A stretch of DNA of 64,000 nucleotides from Campanula takesimana (taxonomy: Eukaryota > Streptophyta > Magnoliopsida > Asterales > Campanulaceae): positions 579,301-643,300 of the forward strand of contig JAOWBW010000379.1 of NCBI GenBank assembly GCA_026119855.1. The letters are read 5' to 3'. The position numbers were made by a program, and so were the translations under genes. Each line of letters opens with the position of its first letter. Position 1 is the stretch's first letter. The notes beneath the pieces are model-generated. The model saw only the letters and a list, made by a program, of their open reading frames with translations, was not told the DNA's origin and ran no database searches. This document shows, piece after piece, positions 43,507 to 53,192 of this stretch.

Positions 43507-45115
43507 ATGAATAAGACTATCAGTGAGATCCCTACAAGCTCCGAGCCGATCAACAATTGGTATTCTACGAAAGGGCCCGTGGTATCCGAAGAATTCTTAG
43601 TCCAAGAAATGGGTTGCATACCCCGCACAGCAACAAAGGAAGAGCGGCTCACACTTACTTTCGAGTTCGAGAGTGTCTCTAATACCCTCACCCAAGAGGA
43701 TATGGAGGCCATAGCCGAGCGTGTGTTTCCTTTCTTTGCTAATGAAAAATTTGATATTTCTGAGTACCCTGAGATTGCAAATATCATAAATGATGAATTA
43801 ACTAATAATGAACTTAATGAACAAGTTAATAACGATTCAAATTATGATGAAATAGACCACGAAAACACAACATACTTAAATGAACTTGCTCAACAGGTCC
43901 GTAGTCGTGGTGAAAATGGTCCAGGGGCTGACGAAGAATTGCATGTTGTTAATCTGGGTACCGACGAAGAGCCAAGGGAAACTAAGATCGGAAGCTTCTT
44001 CAAGGGGGACGACAGAGACAGACTGACTGCACTGCTCAGAGAATTTGTGGATGTGTTCGCATGGTCATACAAAGACATGCCGGGTTTGGACAGAAAGGTA
44101 GCGGAGCACAGAATTCCGATCAGAGAAGATGCCAAGCCGGTAAAACAGAAGCTCAGAAAGATCAAGCCAGAATGGTCTCTGCAAGTCAAAGAAGAGATCA
44201 AGAAGCTCCTAAGTGTGGGTTTCATCAAGGTTATCGAGTATCCGACATGGTTAGCCAACATCGTGACAGTCAGAAAGGCAAACGGCAAGGTTCGAGTTTG
44301 TGTGGACTTCCGGGATTTGAACAAAGCTTCCCCGAAAGACGATTTTCCACTCCCTAACATCAACATGCTGGTCGACTCTACTGCTGCCTACGAGGTTCGC
44401 TCATTCGTGGATGGGTTCGCTGGGTACAATCAGATTCTCATGGCCAAGGAAGATCAACATAAGACAGCCTTCACAACACCGTGGGGTACCTTTTGCTACA
44501 CAGTCATGCCATTTGGGTTAAGAAACGCTGGGGCTTCCTACCAAAGAGCCGTGACAGACTTGTTCCACGATATGATTCACAAAGAAATCGAGGTCTATGT
44601 GGATGACATGATCATTCACTCCAAAGGGACCGATGGTCAACATTTATCGATCTCCGCAAGTTTTTCGAAAGGCTTCGTCAACACAAGATGAGGATCAACC
44701 CTGCAAAGTGCACGTTCGGGGTTATCCGAGGCAAAGTCCTTGGTTATATGGTCACTGAAAGGGGAATTGAAGTAGATCCCTCCAAAATCAAGGCAATCAT
44801 TGACATGCCTCCTCCAAAGACGCAGAAAGAGATCAAAGGTTTCATAGGCAGACTGCAATACATCAGTCGGTTTGTGCACCAACTCAATTCCATGTGCGAG
44901 CCAATCTTCAAGCTACTCAAGAAGAATGTGGCTCTAGAATAGACCGACGCGTGCCAAGAAGCCTTCGACCAAGTAAAGCATTACTTGACGTGCCCTCCTG
45001 TTCTATCTCACTGTCAATGATGAAGCCCTAGGGGCTATGTTAGCACAAGAGCAACGAGAGTCCACAAAGGAGAATGCCATTTATTTTGTCAGTCGCCGAA
45101 CCCAAGAGTCAATGG
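43507..45115 (+). pseudogene. Ogre/Tat-like RT with truncated RNase H
   Basis: RT motifs: PTWLANIVTVRKANGKVRVC, DFRDLNKASPKDDFPLPNI, FGLRNAGASYQR and the catalytic YVDDMIIHS near 44600. A frame change occurs near 44640, after which the RT continues in another frame (44688-44942: KCTFGVIRGKVLGYMV, GFIGRLQYISRF). A TAG at 44941 and further frame disturbance precede an RNase H remnant to about 45115. Integrase is absent: the antisense ORF begins where RNase H breaks off. Confidence 0.88.
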
Positions 45116-45431
45116 AACCACGGTGATATTTAGGGACGGCAATACGACCGGCCAAAGGCATGCCAAGGATGGCCCCGAAATCATCAACAGTCGGCACCAT
45201 TTCATTAGCTGAAAAGTTGAAGGTATGGCTATCGCAATCCCAGAAAGCCGCGGCAGCTCTCAACAAATCCCAATCCGGCTTCAACATCCGCAAAGTGAAA
45301 AGAATTCGGAACCCGAAGCCTTTAATGAAGGCCTTCTTGGGATGGGTCTTGAAAGAATACACAAAAGTGTCCAAGTCCTTTTCATACCCACTAACAACCT
45401 TGGCATCAAGAACAAAAGAATTGGAAGCCAT
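45081..45431 (-). CDS. Antisense ORF with plant-mobile-domain-like sequence, truncated
   Basis: 116 codons on the minus strand, opposite to the element. KPDWDLLRAAAAFWDCDSHT and NEMVPTVDDFGAILGMPLAG match, from memory, the conserved start of the plant mobile domain (PMD, aminotransferase-like family) seen in host MAIN-type genes and as antisense ORFs in Tat-group retrotransposons. The full domain is about 300 residues or more, so this copy is cut off near 45120, where it meets the broken RNase H. It has its own candidate promoter upstream. Function is unknown. Confidence 0.65.
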   Translation of the reverse strand: MASNSFVLDAKVVSGYEKDLDTFVYSFKTHPKKAFIKGFGFRILFTLRMLKPDWDLLRAAAAFWDCDSHTFNFSANEMVPTVDDFGAILGMPLAGRIAVPKYHRGSIDSWVRRLTK

Positions 45432-45525
45432 GGAAAATGTTGATCACAAGCAAAGTTGAGCAATAATATAATGTTCAAAAATGGCAGAAAGGAGCTGTGA
45501 GAATCAAGTGGTCGAACAGAAGCTG

Positions 45526-45533
45526 ATATTATA
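45526..45533 (-). promoter_or_regulatory. TATA-like box for the antisense ORF
   Basis: TATAATAT on the minus strand, about 95 bp before the ATG at 45431 and 54 bp downstream of the GCGCGC cluster. Confidence 0.5.
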
Positions 45534-45586
45534 GCTGTTGGGGGGTCTTTTGGCCAGCAAATGTCAAGCCCGGAATTCCGCCTCCC

Positions 45587-45662
45587 AGACGCGCGCGCCA
45601 CCCGCCAGCGGTCTGAAATGCGCGCGCGTCCCAAGCCTACTGAGGAAAGCGCGCGCCTCCCA
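45587..45662 (-). promoter_or_regulatory. GCGCGC motif cluster upstream of the antisense ORF
   Basis: Plus-strand reading: AGACGCGCGCGCCACCCGC, ATGCGCGCGCGTCCCAAG and AAGCGCGCGCCTCCCAAG. This is the LTR motif reused in front of an ORF that runs the other way. Confidence 0.6.
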
Positions 45663-46016
45663 AGTCTAGATCACTTCAAAAAAGGCCTTGTCAGAAATCT
45701 CCAGCCTAAATCAAGACACAGCCCCGGTCCTCGGACACCCAGTTGGGCACACCTTCTTCTGGTCCGCCCTTAAGGCATGTCGAAGATTGAAAGTAGGATA
45801 GAAACTCCCACTCAAAAGTAGGTTGTCCTTCTCCAGATTCCGAGCTCCCTAAGTTCTGTCACGGGTGCCATACCCCCCTCAAGAATCAATCTCAACATTT
45901 CATCCCCAGCAGAAACATTCTTCTGGTCGCGGTCAACTGTGCCCGCACCCCACAAGTCAAAAAGTCAAGTGTGACTCCAAGTGGCACGCGACTTTAAAGT
46001 AATATTTCATCAACGA
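45663..46016. other. Non-coding spacer of the Ogre-like element
   Basis: No domain or repeat recognised. It lies between the antisense promoter region and the minisatellite. Confidence 0.5.
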
Positions 46017-46645
46017 ATTTCACTAACGGATTCGTCAACAAAGGTTCACTATCGGCCTCATTCAAGGGTTCACTAACGACCTCATCAACGAATTTCACTA
46101 ACGGATTCGTCAACAAAGGTTCACTAACGGCCTCTTCAAAGGTTCACTAACGGCCTCTTCAAATGTTCACTAACGGCCTCTCCAAAGGTTCACTAACGGC
46201 CTCTTCAAAGGTTCACCAACGGCCTCTTCAAAGGTTCACCAACGGCCTCTCCAAAGGTTCACTAACGGCCTCTTCAAAGGTTCACTAACGGCCTCTCCAA
46301 AGGTTCACCAATGGCCTCTACAAAGGTTCACTAATGGCCTCATTCAAGGGTTCACTAACGGCCTCATCAACGGATTTCACTAACGGATTCGTCTTCAAAG
46401 GTTCACCAACGGCCTCTCCAAAGGTTCACCAACGGCCTCTACAAAGGTTCACTAACAGCCTCTTCAAAGGTTCACTAACGGCCTCTCCAAAGGTTCAATA
46501 ACGACCTCTACAAAGGTTCACTAACGGCTTCCTCAAAGGTTCACTAACGGCCTCTTCAAAGGTTCACTAACGGCCTCTCCAAAGGTTCACTAACAGCCTC
46601 GTTTAAAGGTTCACTAACGGCCTCATTCAACGTATTCAGCCGGCA
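46017..46645 (+). repeat. Minisatellite with about 23-bp unit
   Basis: The consensus GGTTCACTAACGGCCTCTTC plus AAA is repeated about 27 times with substitutions. Some longer variants carry AACGAATTTCACTAACGG. It lies in the 3' non-coding region, where Ogre/Tat elements often carry tandem repeats. Confidence 0.92.
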
Positions 46646-46825
46646 GGTTCACCTAACGGATCATGCCACCCCCTCTATCAACAAAAGCCGCTCACACTAG
46701 GGAGCGCACCACTATCTCTCGCAATTTCAAATTCTTGCTTTCATCGAGTCTTTGCTTTTTCTTGGTGATGTCCTCGGCGGGTGTTTTTAACTTTCGTCGA
46801 CGCATTTTGCTTTGCAATCCACGTC

Positions 46826-46837
46826 GCCGAGGGGCTC
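46826..46837 (+). other. Polypurine-like tract of the Ogre-like element
   Basis: CGCCGAGGGGCTC lies directly before the 3' LTR start TGTAGACACC. Confidence 0.6.
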
Positions 46838-47826
46838 TGTAGACACCCCGCCTTGGACCGCTCACCCCGATTGCAGATTTGATCTTGTGTTTCTCCCCAT
46901 TTTAAGTGTTTTTCGTTAGTTTCTGTCACTTCCATTAAGTTCCTGACTGAATTCGTTAAGTCCAGGGACTAAACTGAATAACAGGGCTGACTTTCTAGTC
47001 CATTCTGTCAAAATCGCCTTCTCTGAGTCGCGCGCCTCCGACAGTAGGATCCAGACGCGCGCGCCTCCCGCCCCCAAAGCAGGAAGCACGCGCCTGGGTG
47101 TCGGTTACAGATTTCTGGCCAGGATTCTCTCCCTTGCTCAATTTACAGGATTTTGCCTGGGAAATATTTCTTGGTGACTGAGTTTTGGCACCAAAAACAT
47201 CTCTCTTTCACCTATAAAAACCCCCCTTTACCTCCATTTTCAAAGGACCTTGGGCTCTCAATCTTACATTCTCAATAAGACACTAAAATTTCACACTTAC
47301 AAAGCATTTCCAAAGGATTTCTCCAAAGAATTTATCAAGAAGTGTTTGAAGTCTCTTGAAGTCTAGGTAAAGTTATTTCTTTCCTCTTCTTAACTTCATC
47401 TCTTTTCTCTTTCTTTTTGTTTTATCAAAGTGCATTCACCCAAATCATTTTGGGACATGACTCTAATGATCACCTCATCTCATTGAGGTCGGTTAAAGAG
47501 TTATCTCCTACATTCCAAACTCTATTTTAAAACCCCTTTTTATGATTTAAAGAAGAAGAAGAAGAACGTTTATCATTCATGTAAATTTTGATCAAGCAAG
47601 ACCAACTTTAGTTGGGCGATATGGGTGTTTCGGTACTTCCCATCTCGTAACCTAACCCCCAAACCTCAAAACAAATAATCTCTGTTTTCGTAATCATACT
47701 TAGGCTATTATCAATAGGTTTTTCTTATGTTCCTCAAAACATAGGTGGCGACTCTAAAAACAAGTTAGACATCCTAGGATAATTCACGCGCTCTAGCCAA
47801 GCCGTGGTTCCCCCGAGGTATCTACA
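46838..47826 (+). repeat. Ogre-like 3' LTR
   Basis: 989 bp, TGTAGACACCCC...GGTATCTACA. It contains the GCGCGC cluster (47030-47096) and a TATA box (47213). It shows the unoccupied insertion site of the SIRE-like element. Confidence 0.95.
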
Positions 47827-47831
47827 CAGCC

Positions 47832-50800
47832 ATCCAGTGATTTTCACCGGGGTCGGATTGGTATCTACTTGTCATGCTTAAAGCATAAGATACATCTGGC
47901 CTAGTACAAATCATGGCATACATGATGGACCCAATTGCCAAAGCATATGGAACATCATTCATTCTCTCACGCTCATTTTTTGTCTTAGGACATTGAGTCT
48001 TGCTTAGAGAAACTCCATGTAATACTGGTAAGGTTCCTCTTTTAGAATATTCCATACGGAATCTTCTAATGACCTTGTCAATGTATGTACTTTAGCTTAA
48101 ACCAAGTATCCTCCTTGATCTATCCCTATAGATCTTAATGCCAAGTATATATGCGGCTTCACCCATATCTTTCATTGCGAAGCATTTTCCTAACCAAGTC
48201 TTCACGGACTGAAGTGTAGGAATATCATTTCCAATGAGTAATATGTCATCCACGTATAAAATAAGGAATAGCACTATGCTCCCACTAATCTTCTTGTATA
48301 CACAAGGTTCATCTTCGTTCTTGATGAAACCAAACTCTTTGACCGATTCTTCAAAACGGAGATTCCAACTCCTTGAAGCTTGCTTCAATCCATAGATAGA
48401 TTTCTGCAATTTGCATACCTTAGAATTCTCTTCAAAACCTTCCGGTTGTGTCATATACACCTCCTCTTGTAGTTTTCTATATAGGAAAGCGGTTTTGACA
48501 TCCATTTGCTATATTTCATAGTCATGATATGCGGAAATAGCATGCAGAATTCTTATAGACTTGATCATTGCTACGGGTGAAAAGGTTTCATCATAGTCAA
48601 TACCATGAACTTGCCTATAACCTTTCGCTACAAGCCTAGCTTTGTAAATATGCACCTACTAGATCTGCGAGCTGCTTGTGTATTTTGAACAGGTTCCACA
48701 ACTCCTTGTGGTTCTTGTTCTTGTTCCACTATTGGTTCAATGTCATTTTCTGGGTCTCGAATCTTTTCAAGATTTATTTTACTCCCACTGATTTCTTTGG
48801 AGAGAAACTCTTTCTCTAGAAAGACACCAGTTCGGGCAACAAAAACTTTGTTGTCCTCACGGGTGTAAAAGTAATATCCTCTAGTTTCCTTTGGATATCT
48901 CACGAAAATATATTTGTCAGATTTGTGTGCAAGTTTGTCAGAGACAAGTCTTTTGACAAAGGCTTAGCAACCCCAAATCTTCATGAAAGATAAACAAGTT
49001 TTCTTTCCGCTCCACATCTCATATGGAGTCTTTTGAACCGATTTAGTTGGAACACGATTTAGTGTGAAAGCAGCGGTTTCTAGGGCGTAACCCCAAAAGG
49101 ATATTGGAAGATCAACTTGACTCATCATTGATCGAACCATGTCTAACAAAGTCCGATTTCTCCTCTCGGACACACCATTCCATTGTGGTGTTCCGGGTGG
49201 AGTCAATTGTGAAACTATTCCACAATTCTTTAGATGATCATCAAATTCATGACTCAAGTATTCTCCACCTCGATCTGATCAAAGTGCCTTAATACTTTTG
49301 CCAAGTTGTTTTTCTACTTCATTTTGAAATATTCTAAATATCTCAAATGCTTCACTTTTATGTTTCATTAGGTAAACATACCCAAATCTACTATAATCAT
49401 CAGTGAATGTTATGAAGTATTGAAATCCTCCCCTAGCATTGCTACTTAATGGTCCACATACATCGGAATGTATCAACCCCAATAAGTCGCTTGCCCTTTC
49501 ACCTATCTTGGTAAAAGGTGTCTTAGTCATTTTTCCAAGAAGACACGACTCACAAGTATCATATGACTCAAAGTCACATGAACCCAAAAGTCCGTCCCCA
49601 TGGAGTTTTGAGCTACGCTTCTCATTAATATGACCAAGACGGCAATGCCACAAATAAGTATGATTTACATCATTAGGTTTGGATTTCTTATTTATATGAT
49701 AGACATTGTCATTATTTTCATTCTTGACATTCAAGACATAAAGTCCATTAAATGAATTTGCAATACCATAAAGCACATCATTTAAATAAATAGAAAATTT
49801 CTTATTCTCAATAAGAAACTTAAAACCTTCATTATCCAAACAAGAAATTGAAATAATATTTCTACTTAAATCCGGAACATAATAACAACTGTTCAAAACA
49901 AGAATTAATCCGGAAGGTAAAGTGACTTCATAAGTCCCTACGGCTAATGCATCAACTCTTTCTCCATTCTCCACCCGTAGGTCTACTTCACCCTCTTTAA
50001 GTAGTCTCCTATTCTTTAGTCCTTGAACATTTAAACAAATGTGAGAACCACATCCGGTATCCAATACCCAAGAATTAGTGGTAGAAAGGAGAATATCTAT
50101 CATATTGATACCTGAAGTCGACGCAGCCTTGCTGCCCTTCTTCTTCTTTTGCTCTTCCAAGAAAGCCTTGCAATTACGTTTCCAATGACCAATTTCTTGA
50201 CAATGGAAACAGATTGCATCCTTTTGTGAATCGGGTTTTGCCTCAGAAGCCTTGGCAACCTTTGCCTTGCTTATCTTGGGTTTGACAACTTTCTTACCCT
50301 TTCCTTTGGCACTATCCTTCTTCCCATCATGAACCAAGAGCACGGGAGAACCTTTCTCCACAATCTTCATCTCCGCAGTTTTAAGCATCCCATGCAACTC
50401 GGAGAGATTCTTGTCCATTCCATGTATGTTATAATTCATCACAAACTGATTATAACTTTTAGGCAATGAATTAAGAATGAGATCCGTGGCTAGCTCCAAT
50501 GGGATTGGATAGCCAAGTTTCTCAAGGTGCTCTACATAGCCTTTCATTTTAAGCATGTGAGGACTCACTTGTTGCCCTTCACTCATTTTGCAAGAAGTGA
50601 ATGCAACAATGGTCTTGTACCTCTCTTGCCTAGCTTGCTCTTGAAATATGGCTCTTAACTCCACGCCTATCTCATAGGCTTCCAAATGTTCCAAACTTTG
50701 TTGGAGTTTTGAGCACATGGTAGAAAGCATGAGACAGCTTACATCTCTAGAATCATTACGATGTTTCTTGTAACTGTCTCTTTCTGCCCTAGGGGCAGTA

Positions 50801-50967
50801 GGTTCTGGTTCAGCAGGAAGAGGCCCATAGAGAATGTACAAATTATCTTCTTGCCTAAGAACAATTCTTAGGCTACGGATCCAATCCATAAAGTTCGTAC
50901 CATTCTTTTGGAGCTTATCCTTCTCAAGGATCGATCGCAACTAAATTGATTGAGTGTTAGTAGTCAT
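47832..50967 (-). pseudogene. Ty1/copia Gag-Pol (copy B, right part)
   Basis: This continues the RNase H fragment at 24649-25216 across the Ogre-like insertion. From 50967: Gag (NGTNFMDWIRSLRIVLRQED), zinc knuckle CFHCQEIGHWKRNC, protease SWVLDTGCGSHI, integrase zinc region LWHCRLGHINEKR...CESCLLGK and core, then RT with LYVDDILLIGND. Lesions: a stop at codon 9, TGA at 49279 replacing the Arg of the SDRGGEY motif, TAA near 48964, a deletion of about 260 bp at about 48655 between integrase and RT relative to copy C, and a stop near 48090. Confidence 0.92.
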
Positions 50968-52524
50968 TGTTGACAAATATGCAAAATTTCCAAAATTTAA
51001 TAAGTACCGGTTTCATTAAAGAAATAAATAATGTATTTTTTCAAACAAAAATACTCCCACTAAATTATATAACGTTCATATACATCCAATGTATAATATA
51101 ATTTTAATTGGGCTAAGATCCAACTTTGATTTAACTTTTGAGTCCACGGAGGCGGACCACTCAAAACTAAATTAATTAAGTAGACAATCATGTAAATCAT
51201 ATCTCTTATGATTCTTAGATTCTTTTATGAGATTCTTTGAGAAATACAATTTCAAAAAGCATGTTTAATCTCATCTTTTGCCTAGGCCCAAAACTGTTTT
51301 GACGCCTAATTAAGTCCAACCATTTTAAACGTATAGGAACCATTCAATTTAATGCACCTTGCGGAGGCAAGACAACATTGAATTAATGAACCTCATCTTG
51401 CTCATACATGAATAAAATTAATGCACCTCGCGGAGGCGAACCCACATCAAAATCACCCATGTATAAACAAGTGTTTTAATCATGGCATGGCAAAAAGAAC
51501 TTAAAACTTTCTTTGAAGGTTCATCACATATAGCATACAACACATTTATGAGCACATAATATAAACATGTTACGCATCAAGTTTAGCCACTAAATTAATC
51601 TCCATTAATTTAAGCATAATATTTATGTGTCATTAGTTTCTCTATAATTATGAGGATGAGACTCTTTGAACTTTGGTTATCATCTTCCAAATCAAGACAA
51701 CAAGAAGTGCGGCCGAAACTAAGCCATCAGGCATCCACAATTCCGCACTATTTTGAGAAACCAAGAAAGTAGTCCATATGGTCGAAACTAAGCAATAGAT
51801 GGCCTCGATAAACGTAGGCCAATTGCATCCTCAATTCCACATGGATCTCCAATCATTGAATCAAGAACTTTGTTTCTCAATTTTAGCAATTATGAACTCT
51901 TCATAATTCTAACTTCGTTTTATCTTTGAAACTTTGATTGCGACAAGTTTAGGAAACTCAATCTCGAGGAACGTACATTAGCCATCCAAACCTTGAACCA
52001 ATCTTAGAATCACAAGATCAAAACAAATAGAAAAATCAAACCCCAAGATCCACACCAAAACCAACTGCCCAAAACTCGCTCCAGATCACCAGGTCTGGCC
52101 GGTGTTGTCATTGATTCGGTTGGACCCCATCAAAATTCCAGAATCTGATTCTGATTCTGACCAAATGTGCGGCCGCCCAAGAAAATCTGTGCGGTCACCC
52201 AAACTTGTGCGGCCGCCCAATATTTTCGGTGCGGTCGCACAGTAACATCAGACAGAGTTTTTAAAGTTCGAAAATTTGTCTCAAAATTGTTTTCCCCGAT
52301 TATTAAAACTTTGATCCAATCAAAAATTAATAATCAAACAATTCAGAATCCAACATAATTTTTAGTGCGATTCAATAGTGCGATTAAAGTTGTAAAATAA
52401 TAAACCACATAAAATCATATAACACATAAACATCATATAATCCAATATTCATATCATGCTAGGCACATAAACAATTTATATACACACAACATGATCTAGG
52501 TATTGAAATAATCAACATGAACGG
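50968..52524 (-). other. 5' leader of copia copy B
   Basis: About 1.55 kb of non-coding DNA between gag and PBS. It is homologous to the leaders at 58904-60340 and 61807-63954. It contains a GC-rich cluster (52169-52240) near its PBS-proximal third. Confidence 0.8.
52169..52240 (-). promoter_or_regulatory. GCGGCCGC motif cluster in copia B leader
   Basis: Plus-strand order: GTGCGGCCGCCCAAG, GTGCGGTCACCCAAA, GTGCGGCCGCCCAAT, GTGCGGTCGCACAG. A GGTCTGGCCGGTG unit lies just left (52091). Two NotI palindromes (52169, 52209). Confidence 0.65.
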
Positions 52525-52538
52525 GGCTCTGATACCAC
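52525..52538 (-). other. Primer binding site of copia copy B
   Basis: GTGGTATCAGAGCC on the minus strand, abutting the LTR; initiator tRNA-Met type. Confidence 0.92.
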
Positions 52539-52986
52539 TGTTGGGTTTCGAAGTAACATGCGCAGCGAAAAATAGCATTTAAAATTTTATGAAACCCAAA
52601 GCCGATAGATCCATTCATATGATTAAATCAAATACAACAATATGAATACTAGAAAAACTAACCCTTGATGACTTTGAATTTAGTCTTTGATCTTGGTGGA
52701 GAAATTGAAGCTTTAATCACGAATAAGTAAGAACACGAATTTTGAAGATGATAAGCTTCACCCTCTAGCGGTATCCACACTATGAACGAATATCAAGAAC
52801 ACTTGATCTTGGTTGGTAGACAAAAATTGTGAAACACGTTTTCACAATCAATATGAACTATATGGAATTTTATTTGTGTATTATTTTGTTCTTCAATCTA
52901 GGATGTCTTAGAACAAAATAAAACCTCTCTCAAACTCTTTGAGATTTGCACAAAAACTATGATATGTTTTGGCCCGAATTTGGCTA

Positions 52987-52994
52987 TTTATATA
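52987..52994 (-). promoter_or_regulatory. TATA box of copia LTR Y
   Basis: TATATAAA on the minus strand, about 93 bp downstream of the cluster in the element's sense. Confidence 0.65.
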
Positions 52995-53085
52995 CAAGTT
53001 AGACCTATTCCAAATAGGAAACTTGTGTCTAAACCCGTTCAAAATTCTTTTCCAAATCAAATCAGGAAACCAGTCCCGACATCGT

Positions 53086-53192
53086 GTGCGGCCGCCCAAA
53101 ACAACCTGTGCGGTCGCACATCTATCTGGAAGGTTTCTGGTACTTTTTGAGCAAAGCTGTGCGGCCGCCCAAACCCTTTTGTGCGGTCGCAC
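53086..53192 (-). promoter_or_regulatory. GCGGCCGC motif cluster in copia LTR Y
   Basis: Plus-strand order: GTGCGGCCGCCCAAA, GTGCGGTCGCACAT, a 40-bp spacer, GTGCGGCCGCCCAAA, GTGCGGTCGCACAC. Two NotI palindromes (53088, 53161). Confidence 0.65.

Larger units (their letters stand above)
25217..47826 (+). mobile_element. Ogre/Tat-like Ty3/gypsy element, itself carrying a nested SIRE-like copia
   Basis: LTR termini are TGTAGA...TCTACA, and a 5-bp target duplication CAGCC flanks it (25212-25216 and 47827-47831) inside a copia pol gene. Without the nested copia it is about 9.5 kb. The order is 5' LTR, PBS, leader, gag-protease, RT, truncated RNase H, antisense ORF, 23-bp minisatellite, polypurine tract, 3' LTR. 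By eye the two LTRs differ at about 30 of roughly 990 positions. Integrase is missing, so this copy is not autonomous. Confidence 0.92.

Noticed and set aside
46017..46645. CRISPR-like array
   Set aside because: Units are directly contiguous and drift in sequence; there are no unique spacers, and this is eukaryotic DNA. It is a minisatellite.
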